Positions 16,168 through 25,003 of a DNA stretch of 64,000 bases are shown here, piece after piece; position 1 is the first letter of the stretch; each line of letters begins with the position of its first letter. The notes beneath the pieces were generated by a model that worked only from the letters and a program-made list of their open reading frames with translations, did no database searches and was not told where the DNA came from. The stretch spans positions 62,001-126,000 of the forward strand of contig NZ_NSKC01000008.1 in NCBI RefSeq assembly GCF_002286985.1. The letters are read 5' to 3'. A program made the translations under genes and the position numbers. This DNA is from Halorubrum salipaludis (GTDB lineage Archaea > Halobacteriota > Halobacteria > Halobacteriales > Haloferacaceae).

Positions 16168-16757
16168 GAGTCGTTCACCTCTTCGGCATCAGCGATAATC
16201 GTCACTTCGAGACCGCCACCACCGAATATATCGGTGTTAAGCGTCTCAATTTTATCTTCTGTCTTTGTGTCAACAGCGAATCCGAGTGCGAACGATTGAC
16301 CCGGCCCAATGATCGGTCTGCTTCCTGACGCCTCGTCAAGCAGGTTCAATCGGCCACTCTGACCCGGGACATTTGTCGCGAACAGCTCGAACGGATCCCC
16401 CGGAGAGAGGTTTGGTGACGTGACCGAGACCTCCACTTCCTGTGTTCCCTGATTTTCGACTGGAAACACTTCTTCGAGGGTAGTGCTGGCAAACGGACTC
16501 ACACCAGCACCGTCAAAATCACCCTCAGCATCAGGCGCAACATCGATCTCGATTATTCCGTCGGACTCCGTGGCGTATTCCGAATTCGCATAATTTTGAT
16601 CATCCGGATCGAGTCGGAGAAACGCCTGTGCGTCCGAGGAGGTCTCGATCGAGATGCTTCTCTCGGCGCTGACGCTGGTGAACGCGCCAGTTCCGAGAGC
16701 CACGCCCCCGGTACCGACGAGCAGACCAGCGCCCGCGAGGACACTACGCCGTTTCAT
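16164..16757 (-). CDS. DUF1102/TasA-like secreted protein 3
   Basis: A 197-residue paralogue with signal MKRRSVLAGAGLLVGTGGVA and hallmark LGTGAFTSVSAERSISIETS. Later strands include FPVENQGTQEVEVSVTSPNL and IGPGQSFALGFAVDTKT. Unlike the large paralogues, it lacks cysteines in the mature part. Base composition is clearly poorer in GC than in surrounding housekeeping genes. It starts 12 bp after the stop of paralogue 4 and overlaps paralogue 2 by 4 bp. Confidence 0.87.
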   Translation of the reverse strand: MKRRSVLAGAGLLVGTGGVALGTGAFTSVSAERSISIETSSDAQAFLRLDPDDQNYANSEYATESDGIIEIDVAPDAEGDFDGAGVSPFASTTLEEVFPVENQGTQEVEVSVTSPNLSPGDPFELFATNVPGQSGRLNLLDEASGSRPIIGPGQSFALGFAVDTKTEDKIETLNTDIFGGGGLEVTIIADAEEVNDS

Positions 16758-16769
16758 TGGTGCTACCAG

Positions 16770-17363
16770 TTAGTCCTGATTCCCGCCGACGCGCTCGGCG
16801 ATGAAGGTGAAGGTGCCACTTTCGACCTGATCAAGGCTATTCCCCTTCGGAACGTAGATCCCAATGTTCGTTGCCGCGTCACCGGGGGAAAGAGTCGTGG
16901 TCTGACCGCTATCTGTATCACTCAGGCCAGTGTTGTCGCTGGAGTCTCCCTGCGAATTTTCGGCATAAATGCCCAGGAAGCCTCCCTGTGAAGCGATCAG
17001 ATCTGATTCGACAGAAAGAACGACCTCCTGAGAACCGTTGTTTTGGATATCGATCAGGTTGTCGAACGTAGACTTTGCATTTTTGTTGATACCGGAAGCA
17101 CTCCCAGCAGTATCGTCAGACTGTGTGAAATCAAAGCTCACCGTATTGTCACCGGTGATCTCGACATATTCCTGTGCGTTTGGAGTCACGTTACCGTCAC
17201 CGTCAGTTGCCTTCTCGAAGCTCAAGAATGCGCCCGCGTCACCAGCAGTTTCAATAGAAATACTGCGGTCCGCCCTAACACTCGTAAACGCGCCCGTACC
17301 CATCGCGGCCGCGCTTCCAGAAGCCAATGCACCCAGGCCAACTACGAACTTACGACGTTCCAT
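16770..17363 (-). CDS. DUF1102/TasA-like secreted protein 4 (first of four-gene block)
   Basis: A 197-residue paralogue and the promoter-proximal gene of the leftward block. The signal MERRKFVVGLGALASGSAAA leads into MGTGAFTSVRADRSISIETA and GAFLSFEKATDGDG. The central motif is IDIQNNGSQEVVLSVESDL, and the C-terminal pattern LSPGDAATNIGIYVPKG follows. It has more Ser, Thr, Asn and Gln than typical cytosolic haloarchaeal proteins, as expected at the cell surface. Its gene is among the least GC-rich in the window. A possible promoter lies in the AT-richer CCCATATCGTTATGAC stretch about 75-90 bp upstream. Confidence 0.87.
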   Translation of the reverse strand: MERRKFVVGLGALASGSAAAMGTGAFTSVRADRSISIETAGDAGAFLSFEKATDGDGNVTPNAQEYVEITGDNTVSFDFTQSDDTAGSASGINKNAKSTFDNLIDIQNNGSQEVVLSVESDLIASQGGFLGIYAENSQGDSSDNTGLSDTDSGQTTTLSPGDAATNIGIYVPKGNSLDQVESGTFTFIAERVGGNQD

Positions 17364-17782
17364 GGTTGTGTGTCCGCGACCCGAGCTCGCGGGGACCGTC
17401 CCGCGCTGAGTCGCTTCACTCCACCCATGCCACTATACCCATATCGTTATGACACGCTCGTGGTGACCACAGGCGGATCCGGAACTTACACGACCGCCTC
17501 TCGTGTGTCCACAATCACACCCTGAACACCGATCGATCCGTGATCGAGTACGCCTCGATGTCGCTCATCTATGTGTGCTGAAACGACCGGATTCGCGGGT
17601 TTCAGTCGGGTTTCGATCGGTTCAAGCAGTCCTTGACGTCCGAGAAACCGACGCATGAAGCCGGTTCGATCCGAACCTATCAGATACAGTATCACTCCCC
17701 TTTATGTAGTCCTATACACAGGATCCTGTTAACCGCCGAACAGGAGGTCGCCGGCACGGCCTCGGTCGGCGAGCGCCACACG
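17364..17782. other. Divergent intergenic control region, left block / regulator 1
   Basis: About 420 bp without a gene between the DUF1102 block (read left) and the first membrane-anchored regulator (read right). It holds an AT-richer stretch near 17435-17455 suited to the leftward operon and CCCTTTATGTAG (about 17698-17709) some 80 bp before regulator 1. A similar TTTATG occurs about 88 bp before the paralogous regulator at 26146. No convincing coding frame or repeat is seen. Confidence 0.5.
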
Positions 17783-18361
17783 ATGCTCTCGATGAGTCAG
17801 ACGGGAACGACGACCGACGTATCGCTGCCGGAACAGGAGATCTTCGAACTGCTCGCGAACCGCCGCAGGCGCTTCACCATCCACGCCCTCAAGCGCGCGG
17901 GCGAGGCGATGGACGTCGCCGAGCTCTCGACGCGCATCACAGCCTGGGAGACCGGCACCGATCCCGACACGATCACCTACGACGACCGCCGGAACGTCCA
18001 CACCGTCCTCACCCGCACCCACCTGCCGAAGCTCGACGAGCACGACGTGGTCGAGTACGACGCCGAGGCGAAGGTCGTCGAGCCGACCCCCGCGCTGGAG
18101 GACCTCGACGTCTACATCGAAGTCCTGCGCGGGAGGGAGATCCCCTGGAGCATGTACTACCTCGGGCTCTCGGGCGTCGCCGCCGCGCTCCTGCTCGCGG
18201 TCGCGGTCGGCGTCCCCGGCCTCGCGCTGCTCGAGCCCCTCGACGTGAGCGTGTTCACGGTGACCGCCTTCGCCGTGAGCGCCGCGACCCACTACTACTA
18301 CGGCGAGCGCGCCCGCCTCGGCAACGAGGCGAAACCGCCGGAGCTCCGCGACCGGCAGTGA
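17783..18361 (+). CDS. Membrane-anchored winged-helix regulator 1 (DUF7344-like)
   Basis: A 192-residue protein with a cytosolic DNA-binding domain and a C-terminal hairpin of two membrane helices. The N-terminal part shows the haloarchaeal pattern EIFELLANRRRRFTIHALKR (about residues 17-36), RRNVHTVLTRTHLPKLDEHD and VEPTPALEDLDVYIEVLRGR. Hydrophobic segments follow at about 125-147 and 152-172. ATG 17783 is used; a second ATG lies three codons on. Longer in-frame starts run through control sequence and are unlikely. It is clearly paralogous to the gene at 26146, and the two bracket the DUF1102 cluster, which makes them candidate local regulators responding at the membrane. Confidence 0.87.
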   Translation: MLSMSQTGTTTDVSLPEQEIFELLANRRRRFTIHALKRAGEAMDVAELSTRITAWETGTDPDTITYDDRRNVHTVLTRTHLPKLDEHDVVEYDAEAKVVEPTPALEDLDVYIEVLRGREIPWSMYYLGLSGVAAALLLAVAVGVPGLALLEPLDVSVFTVTAFAVSAATHYYYGERARLGNEAKPPELRDRQ

Positions 18362-18437
18362 GCCCGGCGCGTCGAAGCCGCGATGCGACGGGGGAAACCC
18401 GGAACCGGATCGAAACCCGGACCCGATCCGGTCGACG

Positions 18438-18520
18438 CCCGGTAACGGCCGATCGATTCCGGTAAGGGCCGATCTACTCACCCGGTAAGGACCGATCGAC
18501 TCCCCCGGATCGACCGGTAA
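18438..18520. repeat. Direct-repeat cluster CCGGTAA-GG-CCGATC
   Basis: CCGGTAA occurs four times (18439, 18459, 18482, 18514), three of them followed by CGGCCGATC, GGGCCGATC or GGACCGATC; spacings are 20, 23 and 32 bp. The cluster lies between regulator 1 and the next gene, about 80-155 bp before that gene's ATG. It could be an operator array or local duplication; no dyad symmetry decides it. Confidence 0.6.
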
Positions 18521-18594
18521 CCCGGGGTTTCGTCCGTGTCACATGTTAGCGATCGGCTCATAACTTAGTGGGTATCCGGCGTAACGCCTCGCAA

Positions 18595-19530
18595 ATGAGC
18601 GCGACGAGCGAGGTGATAGACCGCCTTCGGCAGCCCGAATACGTCGGTGAGAACCGGTGTGTTCCGTGTACCGTCGTCAACTCGATCATCGCCCTCCTCC
18701 TGGCGGGCGCCGTCGCCCTCGCGTGGCCCCCGGCCGGGGCGGGCGTGCTCCTCCTCTCCGCGGCGGCCATCTACCTCAGGGGGTACCTGGTTCCGGGAAC
18801 GCCCGAGCTGACGCGGCGCTACCTCCCGGAGCGCGCCCTCCGGGCGTTCGGGAAAGAGGAGACGATCGTGCGTCGGCGGAGCCCGGCCGCCGAACCGACC
18901 GAGGCGGAGCGCGACGTCCCGGATGCGTCAGACGGCGGCGACGACGCCGGCGCCTCAGCCGTGTCAGACGCCGCTGACGACTCAGACACCGCTGAGGTGT
19001 CGGCTCCCGCGGACCCCTCCGAGGTCGAGGCGATGCTCCGGGAGAGCGGCGTCGTCGAAGACGACCCGGACGCCGACGACCTCCGGCTCACCGCCGAGTT
19101 CCGGGAGGTCTGGTGGCGGCGGATCCGGCGGTTCCGCGGCGACGACGAGGCGGCGAAGCGCCGTCTCGGGGCGGTTCTCGACCTCGATCCGGACGTGCTC
19201 GGGTTCGAGGCGGGCGACCGCGGTCGGTTCGTCGTGACGCTGGAGGGGGACCCGATATCGCGGTGGGACTCGGACGCCGCCTTCTACGCCGACCTCGCGG
19301 TCGAGCCCACGCTCCGCGAGTGGCTCCCCGACTGGGAGGGGCTCGGCGACCGCCGCCGGACCGAACTGATCGCGGGGATGCGCGCGTTCCTGGAGTCGTG
19401 TCCGGCCTGCGAGACGACGCTGACGCAGGTCGAGAACGTCCGGAAGTCCTGCTGTTCGAGCGACGTGGTGGGCGTCGACGTCGACTGCGAGGCCTGCGGC
19501 GCCCGCGTGTTCAGCGGGACGTACCGGTGA
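18595..19530 (+). CDS. Membrane protein with C-terminal zinc-binding-like domain
   Basis: A 311-residue protein of unrecognised function. Residues ~28-70 contain two adjacent membrane helices (IIALLLAGAVALAWPPAGAG and VLLLSAAAIYLRGYL), preceded by a Cys pair in ENRCVPCTVV. Residues ~100-150 are an acidic, probably disordered linker. The rest is soluble, with FREVWWRRIRRFRGDDEAAK, and ends in a Cys-rich block CPACETTLTQ, KSCCSSDVVGVDVDCEACGA that could bind zinc. ATG 18595 is chosen over the in-frame ATG nine codons upstream because a TATA-like CATAACTTAG sits about 30 bp before it. It lies inside the DUF1102 island but shares no domain with it. Confidence 0.8.
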   Translation: MSATSEVIDRLRQPEYVGENRCVPCTVVNSIIALLLAGAVALAWPPAGAGVLLLSAAAIYLRGYLVPGTPELTRRYLPERALRAFGKEETIVRRRSPAAEPTEAERDVPDASDGGDDAGASAVSDAADDSDTAEVSAPADPSEVEAMLRESGVVEDDPDADDLRLTAEFREVWWRRIRRFRGDDEAAKRRLGAVLDLDPDVLGFEAGDRGRFVVTLEGDPISRWDSDAAFYADLAVEPTLREWLPDWEGLGDRRRTELIAGMRAFLESCPACETTLTQVENVRKSCCSSDVVGVDVDCEACGARVFSGTYR

Positions 19531-19625
19531 CGGGGCCAAATCGGTGACGGGAACGAACCGGTGACAGGAGGGGCGAATTGGACCGCGAGAAGGGGAACCT
19601 CGCCGAGCCCACCGACCCTCCGAGT

Positions 19626-20744
19626 CTACTCGCCCGCGAACCGCTCGTCCGCCTCGTCCCATTCAAATTTCACCGACGCGAGCTCGTGGTCCGGACAGGG
19701 ATCGCTCGGTTCGCGGGGTGTCTCGCTCCGGAGCACTTCCTTGGCAGGGACGATCCAGTCGTCCGGCGCGGTCGCCGCGTCGCGCGTGGTTATCACCCCC
19801 GACGCGGGCACGTCCGTCGCCACGAGGAACCGCTGGTCGCCCGGCGGGACGCCGGGGCCGCCGCCGGTGAACAACACGACCTCGTCGAGGGGCACCGCGG
19901 CGTCGAAGGCGACGCTCACGGGACCGCCCGCGCTCCCGTCCGCGTCGGCCCCCTTGCGCTCGGCCGCCTCGACATCGTCGAGACCCGGCTCCGACTCGTT
20001 CCCGAAGGCGACGAAGCTGATGTCGGGGGGCGCGCCGCCGTCGTCTTCTCCGTCGTCGGTGCCGTCGCCGTCGCCCCCGCCTCCGCCGTCACCGCCGTCG
20101 ACTGCACACTGTCCGTCGGTGTCGGCGACGATCCGCAGGCGGTCTCCGTCGAGCAGGGAGGTGTCGTTTGTCCCGTCGATTCCGAACGTCCGCGTCTGGA
20201 TCCCGACGCAGACCGATTCGCCGACCGGCAGACTCACCGCCGACTTCGGGTCGTCAGGGTCTGCCGAAGCGGGGTCGAAGACGAGGGCGTCATCGAGCGC
20301 CGAGGAGCCCTCGTCGCGCGCGCCGGCCTGATAGAACACGACGGACGGATCGCCCGCGTCGAGCCCGCCGCCGGACTCCGGCATGTCGACCGGGTCGTAC
20401 TCCAGATCGACGCAGGTGCGCGTTTTCCCCTGGTTGCTGATCTGGAAGACGCCGTCGAACGACGTGATCGCGTCCCCGTTGACGCCGGTGCCGCCGGCGC
20501 CCGACGGCCCCATGTCGATCGCGATGCGACCGCGGGCGTCGAGGCCGACGAACTCGGAGTTCGGCGTCGGGTCGCCGTCGTCGCCCCGACAGGCGTCGAA
20601 GCCGAGGTACGCCTCCGGGTCGCCGACGACCTCGACGCCCACCTCGCGCTGCGACGCGACGCGGGAGAACGCGCCCGTGCCGATCAGGGCGCTCCCTCCG
20701 AGCGAGACGGCGCCGGTGCCGAGGATGAACTCCCGGCGCTTCAT
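19626..20744 (-). CDS. Large DUF1102-type secreted protein A with C-terminal extension
   Basis: A 372-residue secreted protein. The signal MKRREFILGTGAVSLGGSAL leads to the hallmark GTGAFSRVASQREVGVEVVG and AYLGFDACRG. The ~190-residue shared module contains FQISNQGKTRTCVDLEYDP and PVGESVCVGIQTRTFGIDGT. A Gly/Asp-rich linker (about residues 190-220) joins a second, unrecognised domain of ~150 residues that ends in DEADERFAGE. It is the last gene of the right-hand reverse-strand block, 45 bp after its neighbour. The design 'common module plus unique passenger' recurs in the next three genes. Confidence 0.87.
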   Translation of the reverse strand: MKRREFILGTGAVSLGGSALIGTGAFSRVASQREVGVEVVGDPEAYLGFDACRGDDGDPTPNSEFVGLDARGRIAIDMGPSGAGGTGVNGDAITSFDGVFQISNQGKTRTCVDLEYDPVDMPESGGGLDAGDPSVVFYQAGARDEGSSALDDALVFDPASADPDDPKSAVSLPVGESVCVGIQTRTFGIDGTNDTSLLDGDRLRIVADTDGQCAVDGGDGGGGGDGDGTDDGEDDGGAPPDISFVAFGNESEPGLDDVEAAERKGADADGSAGGPVSVAFDAAVPLDEVVLFTGGGPGVPPGDQRFLVATDVPASGVITTRDAATAPDDWIVPAKEVLRSETPREPSDPCPDHELASVKFEWDEADERFAGE

Positions 20745-20789
20745 CGATACCCCCTCCCGAGTCGTGCCGGTGTGATATCGGTCATGGCC

Positions 20790-21908
20790 CTACCTGTCGG
20801 CCTCGTACTCGTCGAACGGTTCGTCGCCGGCGCTCGCGGTTCCCAGCGTCGTCGGCGCCGACACCTGTACGCCCTCGACGGTCATCGCGTCCGGCTCCTC
20901 GCCCGCCACCGCGACGGCGACGTTGTCGATGTCGGCGACGCTCGCTAACCCGCCGCCGAACGGGAACAACGTGAAGAGGACGCCGTCGACGCCGGGGTTC
21001 CCGATCACGAAACACCCCGTCCCCGAGTCGAACTCGATCGTCGCCGACGCGAGGGAGTCGGAGCCGGGGTTCCACGTGGTCGGCGACTCGTCGAACTCAC
21101 CGTGGTGATCGGTGACCTGTACCCCGATCGGCGTCTCCCCGTCGGCGTCCGCCTTCTCGACGCAGACCTCGACTGCGTTCGTCGCACTCGCTCCGTCGTC
21201 GAGCGCGTCGACCGCGCCGAGGGCGTCGAACTGAGACTCGAGCTCCGTCTCCGGGTCGGCGTTCGGCACCAGCGAGATCGCGCCGGAGTCGGTCGGCGGA
21301 CTCTCGTCCGTGACGGTCGCGTCCGCGACAGCGACGATCTCTTCGTCGAACAGCGTCGTCCCGCCGGTCGCGTCGACCCCGTGGGTCTCGGTGCGGACCC
21401 CGACGGTGAGACACTCGCCGAGCGGGATCGTGACCGCGGCGTCCTCGCCGACGAGCGACGACTCCTCACCGGGGGCGCCGTCGCCGTCCGGATAGTGGTA
21501 GAAGTCGAGCGGCGCGTCAGACGCCGCTCCGGGCGGGAACGCGTCGTCGTCGAACTCCCGAACGTGGAACGCGGCGTCCGCTTTCCCCTGGTTGCACACC
21601 TCGAACATGGCGTCGAACCAGGTCGTCGAGTCGGAGTTGACCCCCTCGCCGGGCTCCGCGTCCGGTCCGTCGAAGTCGTCGTGGTCGCTCACGTCGATCG
21701 CGAGGTGCCCGTCCCCGTCGATCGCGACGTAGTTCTCGCTGTTGAGCGACCCCGTCGCCGAGAGTCCGAGGTACGCGTCGGGGTCCTCGGCGACCTGCAC
21801 CGTCACGTCGCGTTGCGACTCGACGCGGGAGAACGCGCCCGTCCCGAGCAGGGCGCTCCCACCCACCGAGGCGGCCCCGACGCCGAAGACGAGGTCTCGT
21901 CGGTGCAT
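20790..21908 (-). CDS. Large DUF1102-type secreted protein B with C-terminal extension
   Basis: A 372-residue protein. Signal and hallmark are MHRRDLVFGVGAASVGGSAL and LGTGAFSRVESQRDVTVQVA, then EDPDAYLGLSATGSLNS. The shared module includes DAEPGEGVNSDSTTWFDAMF, EVCNQGKADAAFHV and PLGECLTVGVRTETHGVDAT. The C-terminal ~170 residues form a different, beta-rich domain (VEVCVEKADADGETPIGVQV, later CFVIGNPGVDGVLFTLFPFG) with no family I recognise. It begins 6 bp after the stop of the vWA-bearing paralogue, so the two are surely cotranscribed. Confidence 0.87.
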   Translation of the reverse strand: MHRRDLVFGVGAASVGGSALLGTGAFSRVESQRDVTVQVAEDPDAYLGLSATGSLNSENYVAIDGDGHLAIDVSDHDDFDGPDAEPGEGVNSDSTTWFDAMFEVCNQGKADAAFHVREFDDDAFPPGAASDAPLDFYHYPDGDGAPGEESSLVGEDAAVTIPLGECLTVGVRTETHGVDATGGTTLFDEEIVAVADATVTDESPPTDSGAISLVPNADPETELESQFDALGAVDALDDGASATNAVEVCVEKADADGETPIGVQVTDHHGEFDESPTTWNPGSDSLASATIEFDSGTGCFVIGNPGVDGVLFTLFPFGGGLASVADIDNVAVAVAGEEPDAMTVEGVQVSAPTTLGTASAGDEPFDEYEADR

Positions 21909-21914
21909 GGTCGA

Positions 21915-23474
21915 TCAGCTCGACGGCGCGGTGTAGGAGCCCTGCTCGTACAGCAGCCCTTCGTCCGGGTCGTCGACCTCGACGTCGACGGGGCGGTTCG
22001 ACCCGTCCGTCACCGGGTTCGTGGTCGTGTACGACAGCACGTACGCCTCGTCGGTGATCGAGGTCGTGATGTCATTGATGACGGGTGTGAGGCTCGAATC
22101 GGACGAGAACTCGATCCACGTCCCGTCGTCGACGTTGTCGGCGATGTCCTTCTTGTTGACGGGGTACCCGGTCGCGTCCGGAGCGACCGCGTAGTAGCTG
22201 AAGTTCCCGTCGTTGAGGAACCCCTCGACCTCGGACTGGCTGAACCGCGTATGGTCTTCGGTCTCGTCGTGTGCACCGACGTCGGTGATGTCGATCAGCA
22301 CCCGCTGTGCCCCGGAACGGAACGCGGAGAGCTCCGCGCCGTCGCCCTGCTGTGCGGCCGCGTTTCCGGTGCCGACCGCGATCGCGTCCACGTTGTCTTC
22401 TGCCGCGTCGCCGCCGCCGGACGCGGACAGCCCGTCGACCGCGGTCTGGAAGTTCGCGGCGTCCGTGAAGTCGGTGTCGACCTCGACGATGTCCTTGAAC
22501 GAGACGAGCGCGTATCGGGCGTCGACGCCCTCGTTTTCGAGATCCGTCGTGAAGTCGTTGACCTCCGCTTTCAGGTCGTTTATCGCCCCGCCCATGCTCG
22601 CGGTGTCGTCGAACACCACGACGATGTCGACCGCACCGCCCGACTCGAAGTCGACGCTCTCGACCGTCTGTCCGCAGCCGTCCTCACACACCGCGAAGTC
22701 CGACGCGGTGAGGTCGCCGGCGTTCCCGGCGGGGGTGTCGACCCGGATCCGAGCGTCGATGGCGGGGAACCCCGCCCCCGGTTCGGGACCGGCCGACAGC
22801 AGGTTCGAGAAGGGGTCGTCGGTCGATCCCGGCGTGAACGAGCACTCGGGACACTCGGGCTCCGGCCCCGGTTCGCCGGCGAAACAGTCACCGTCGACGT
22901 CGGCGGCGACGGTGACCTCGCCGTCGAACAGCGGGGCGTCGTCGGTCGCGTCGACGTCGAACGTCTCCGTCCGGAGGCCGATCGTCACGCACTCCCCGAG
23001 CGGGAGCGGGAGGGGGTCGCCCTCCTCGATGTCGACTCGACCGCTCGTCGTGGGGTCGCCGTCGCTGTCGCCGTCGTAGTAGAAGACGAGTTCGGCGTCC
23101 TCGCGCCCGAAGTCGTCCGGCGCGGTGTAGGAGACACAGACGTCTTCTTTCCCCTGGTTACAGATGTCGAACATCCCGTCGAACCAGGTTCGGGAGTCGG
23201 AGTTGACGCCCTCGCCGGGCTCCGCGTCCGGCCCGTCGAAGTCGTCGTGTTCGCTCACGTCGATCTCGAGGTGTCCCTGCTCGTCGAGATCGACGTAGTT
23301 CATGCTGTTCGGTGTTTCGAGGGGCTGTAACCCGAGATACGCGTTCGGGTCTTCGGCCACCTGAACCGTTACGTTTCGCTGTGACTCGACGCGGGAGAAC
23401 GCGCCCGTCCCGAGCAGGGCGCTTCCACCGACGGAGGTGGCTCCGGCACCGAGGATGAACGTTCGTCGTTTCAT
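21915..23474 (-). CDS. DUF1102-type secreted protein C with von Willebrand A domain
   Basis: A 519-residue secreted protein. Residues 1 to ~190 are the island's shared module (MKRRTFILGAGATSVGGSAL, GTGAFSRVESQRNVTVQVAE, DICNQGKEDVCVSYTAP, PLGECVTIGLRTETFDVDAT). After a Cys-rich joint (CPECSFTPG, CEDGCGQ) comes a von Willebrand A domain, about residues 280-500: VDIVVVFDDTASMGGAINDL supplies a DxTxS metal site, with YALVSFKD and RVLIDITDVGAHDETEDHTR continuing the fold. Such domains bind ligands or partners through a metal. The combination suggests an adhesive or tip component of a surface fibre; this is inference. It lies between genes B and D, 6 bp before B. Confidence 0.88.
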   Translation of the reverse strand: MKRRTFILGAGATSVGGSALLGTGAFSRVESQRNVTVQVAEDPNAYLGLQPLETPNSMNYVDLDEQGHLEIDVSEHDDFDGPDAEPGEGVNSDSRTWFDGMFDICNQGKEDVCVSYTAPDDFGREDAELVFYYDGDSDGDPTTSGRVDIEEGDPLPLPLGECVTIGLRTETFDVDATDDAPLFDGEVTVAADVDGDCFAGEPGPEPECPECSFTPGSTDDPFSNLLSAGPEPGAGFPAIDARIRVDTPAGNAGDLTASDFAVCEDGCGQTVESVDFESGGAVDIVVVFDDTASMGGAINDLKAEVNDFTTDLENEGVDARYALVSFKDIVEVDTDFTDAANFQTAVDGLSASGGGDAAEDNVDAIAVGTGNAAAQQGDGAELSAFRSGAQRVLIDITDVGAHDETEDHTRFSQSEVEGFLNDGNFSYYAVAPDATGYPVNKKDIADNVDDGTWIEFSSDSSLTPVINDITTSITDEAYVLSYTTTNPVTDGSNRPVDVEVDDPDEGLLYEQGSYTAPSS

Positions 23475-23716
23475 CGTGAGTCGTGTTCGCTTCTGATCGT
23501 CGACTCGGTCGTTCGCACGCCGAGCGTACCGCAGTCAGTCGTCGTTCGCTGTGCTCCTGTCCGCTCGACGGGTGTCGGGTTCGGCGTTCGCGGGAGCCGA
23601 GGCCCCCCGAATTGAGACGGGGAGGACCGAGACGCGCCGACGCGCCGGCGACGATCGGCTCTCCGATCACCCCGGAGAGCCGCGTCCGCCGTGTCGGCGT
23701 CTCGGATCACCGCGTC
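23475..23716 (-). other. Gap inside right block, possible internal promoter
   Basis: About 240 bp separate gene D from gene C, much more than between other members of the block (6-45 bp). No coding frame or strong TATA run is evident. The gap is large enough for a terminator of the D transcript or an internal promoter for C-B-A. Confidence 0.35.
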
Positions 23717-24970
23717 TCACCCCGAACACTCTTCGAGGTCGCCGAGGTTCCCGACCTCCCACTCGTCCTCCGAGATGATCTGGTAGTCGCTGAGATCGAC
23801 CTCGGTGACGAACGCGTCCGACGGGACCACGTCGTACAGGTCGGCGACGGCGTCGTCGAACGCGTCCGCGAGGTCGGCGAAGTCCGACACGTCCCGGACC
23901 TCCGTGTACCGGGCCTCGGTGAGCGCGTCCAGCGAGCCCGTGGAGTCGGTGGGGAAGAAGTCGTCGACGGCCGGGTCGAGCGTGACGAAGTTGGAGTCGT
24001 CAGCGGTCCAGTCGTCACGCGTCGGGTAGGGGACGTCCCCCGGGTCGCACTCCGCTTGCGTCCAGTAGACGATCCCGCGGAGCGGGAGTCCGGTGTCGGC
24101 CGAGAACCCGGCGGTCTCACCGGGATCGAGCGGGTCGCCGTTGTCCATCACCATGTCCTCCTCGTCCGGGCTGTCCAAGATCGCGAATCCGACGCTGTCC
24201 ATGTCGGGCGCGGCGTCGCCGACGTTCGTCACGTCGAAGGCGGTCGTCCCCGGGAACTCGTCGCCCTCGTCGGGGGACTCCTGGTAACAGTCGATGAACG
24301 CGTCGAGTTCCGCACACTCCGGCTCCGCCCTACACGCCTCTTCGCCGACGTCGGCGACAAGGCTGACCTCGCTGAGCAGCTCGTCGCCGGCGCCCGGCGC
24401 GGTGATCTCGTAGTCGTCGTCCTCGCGCGTGTACACCTGAATGCCGACGCAGACGCAGTGACCGACTTCGAGCAGGATCGAGTCGTCGACCCCCGTGAGC
24501 GTCTGGAGGTCGGGGTCGTCCTCGACGAGGTCGCCGTCCTGGAACGCCAGCTTCTCTGGCGTCGTCGTCTCCGGTTCCTCGTTCACGTAGAACGTGACGC
24601 GGTCGGGGTCGGCGCCGTCCTTCTCCGAGATCCACAGACAGACGTCCTCCTTGCCCTGGTTACAGAGCTGGAACACGTTGTCGAACCAGCTGATCGACTC
24701 GGAGTTGACGCCGGAGCCACCGTTGCCCGACTCCCCCATGTCGACTCTGAGGTGGCCGAGGTCGTCGAGGTCGGCGAAGCTGGAGTTCGGCGTCTCGTTG
24801 CCGTCCCCGTCGATGCAGTCGTTCATCCCGAGGTAGGCGTTGTCGTCCTCGGCCACCTGGATCGTGACCGAGCGCTGGGCGTCGATCCGGGAGAACGCGC
24901 CCGTGCCGATCAGGGCGCTTCCCCCGGCCGCCGCCGAGCCCGTCCCGAGCAGGAACGATCGTCGCTTCAT
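23717..24970 (-). CDS. Large DUF1102-type secreted protein D with C-terminal extension
   Basis: A 417-residue protein. The signal MKRRSFLLGTGSAAAGGSAL is followed by GTGAFSRIDAQRSVTIQVAE and NAYLGMNDCIDGDGNETPNS. The module contains SWFDNVFQLCNQGKEDVCLW and EVGHCVCVGIQVYTREDDDY. Residues ~200-417 form a distinct acidic region with conserved-looking Cys (CAELDAFIDCYQES) and an Ig-like opening TTAFDVTNVGDAAPDMDSVG, then long Asp-rich helices (FADLADAFDDAVADLYDVV). No known family is recognised for that part. It follows gene E by 33 bp. Confidence 0.87.
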   Translation of the reverse strand: MKRRSFLLGTGSAAAGGSALIGTGAFSRIDAQRSVTIQVAEDDNAYLGMNDCIDGDGNETPNSSFADLDDLGHLRVDMGESGNGGSGVNSESISWFDNVFQLCNQGKEDVCLWISEKDGADPDRVTFYVNEEPETTTPEKLAFQDGDLVEDDPDLQTLTGVDDSILLEVGHCVCVGIQVYTREDDDYEITAPGAGDELLSEVSLVADVGEEACRAEPECAELDAFIDCYQESPDEGDEFPGTTAFDVTNVGDAAPDMDSVGFAILDSPDEEDMVMDNGDPLDPGETAGFSADTGLPLRGIVYWTQAECDPGDVPYPTRDDWTADDSNFVTLDPAVDDFFPTDSTGSLDALTEARYTEVRDVSDFADLADAFDDAVADLYDVVPSDAFVTEVDLSDYQIISEDEWEVGNLGDLEECSG

Positions 24971-25003
24971 GGTCGCTTCTCCGTGTGTGTCATGGTTGGT
25001 GGA

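Noticed and set aside
21102..23330. 742-residue forward open frame opposite secreted proteins B and C
   Set aside because: Antisense shadow. The reverse strand encodes signal peptides, the shared module and a vWA domain.
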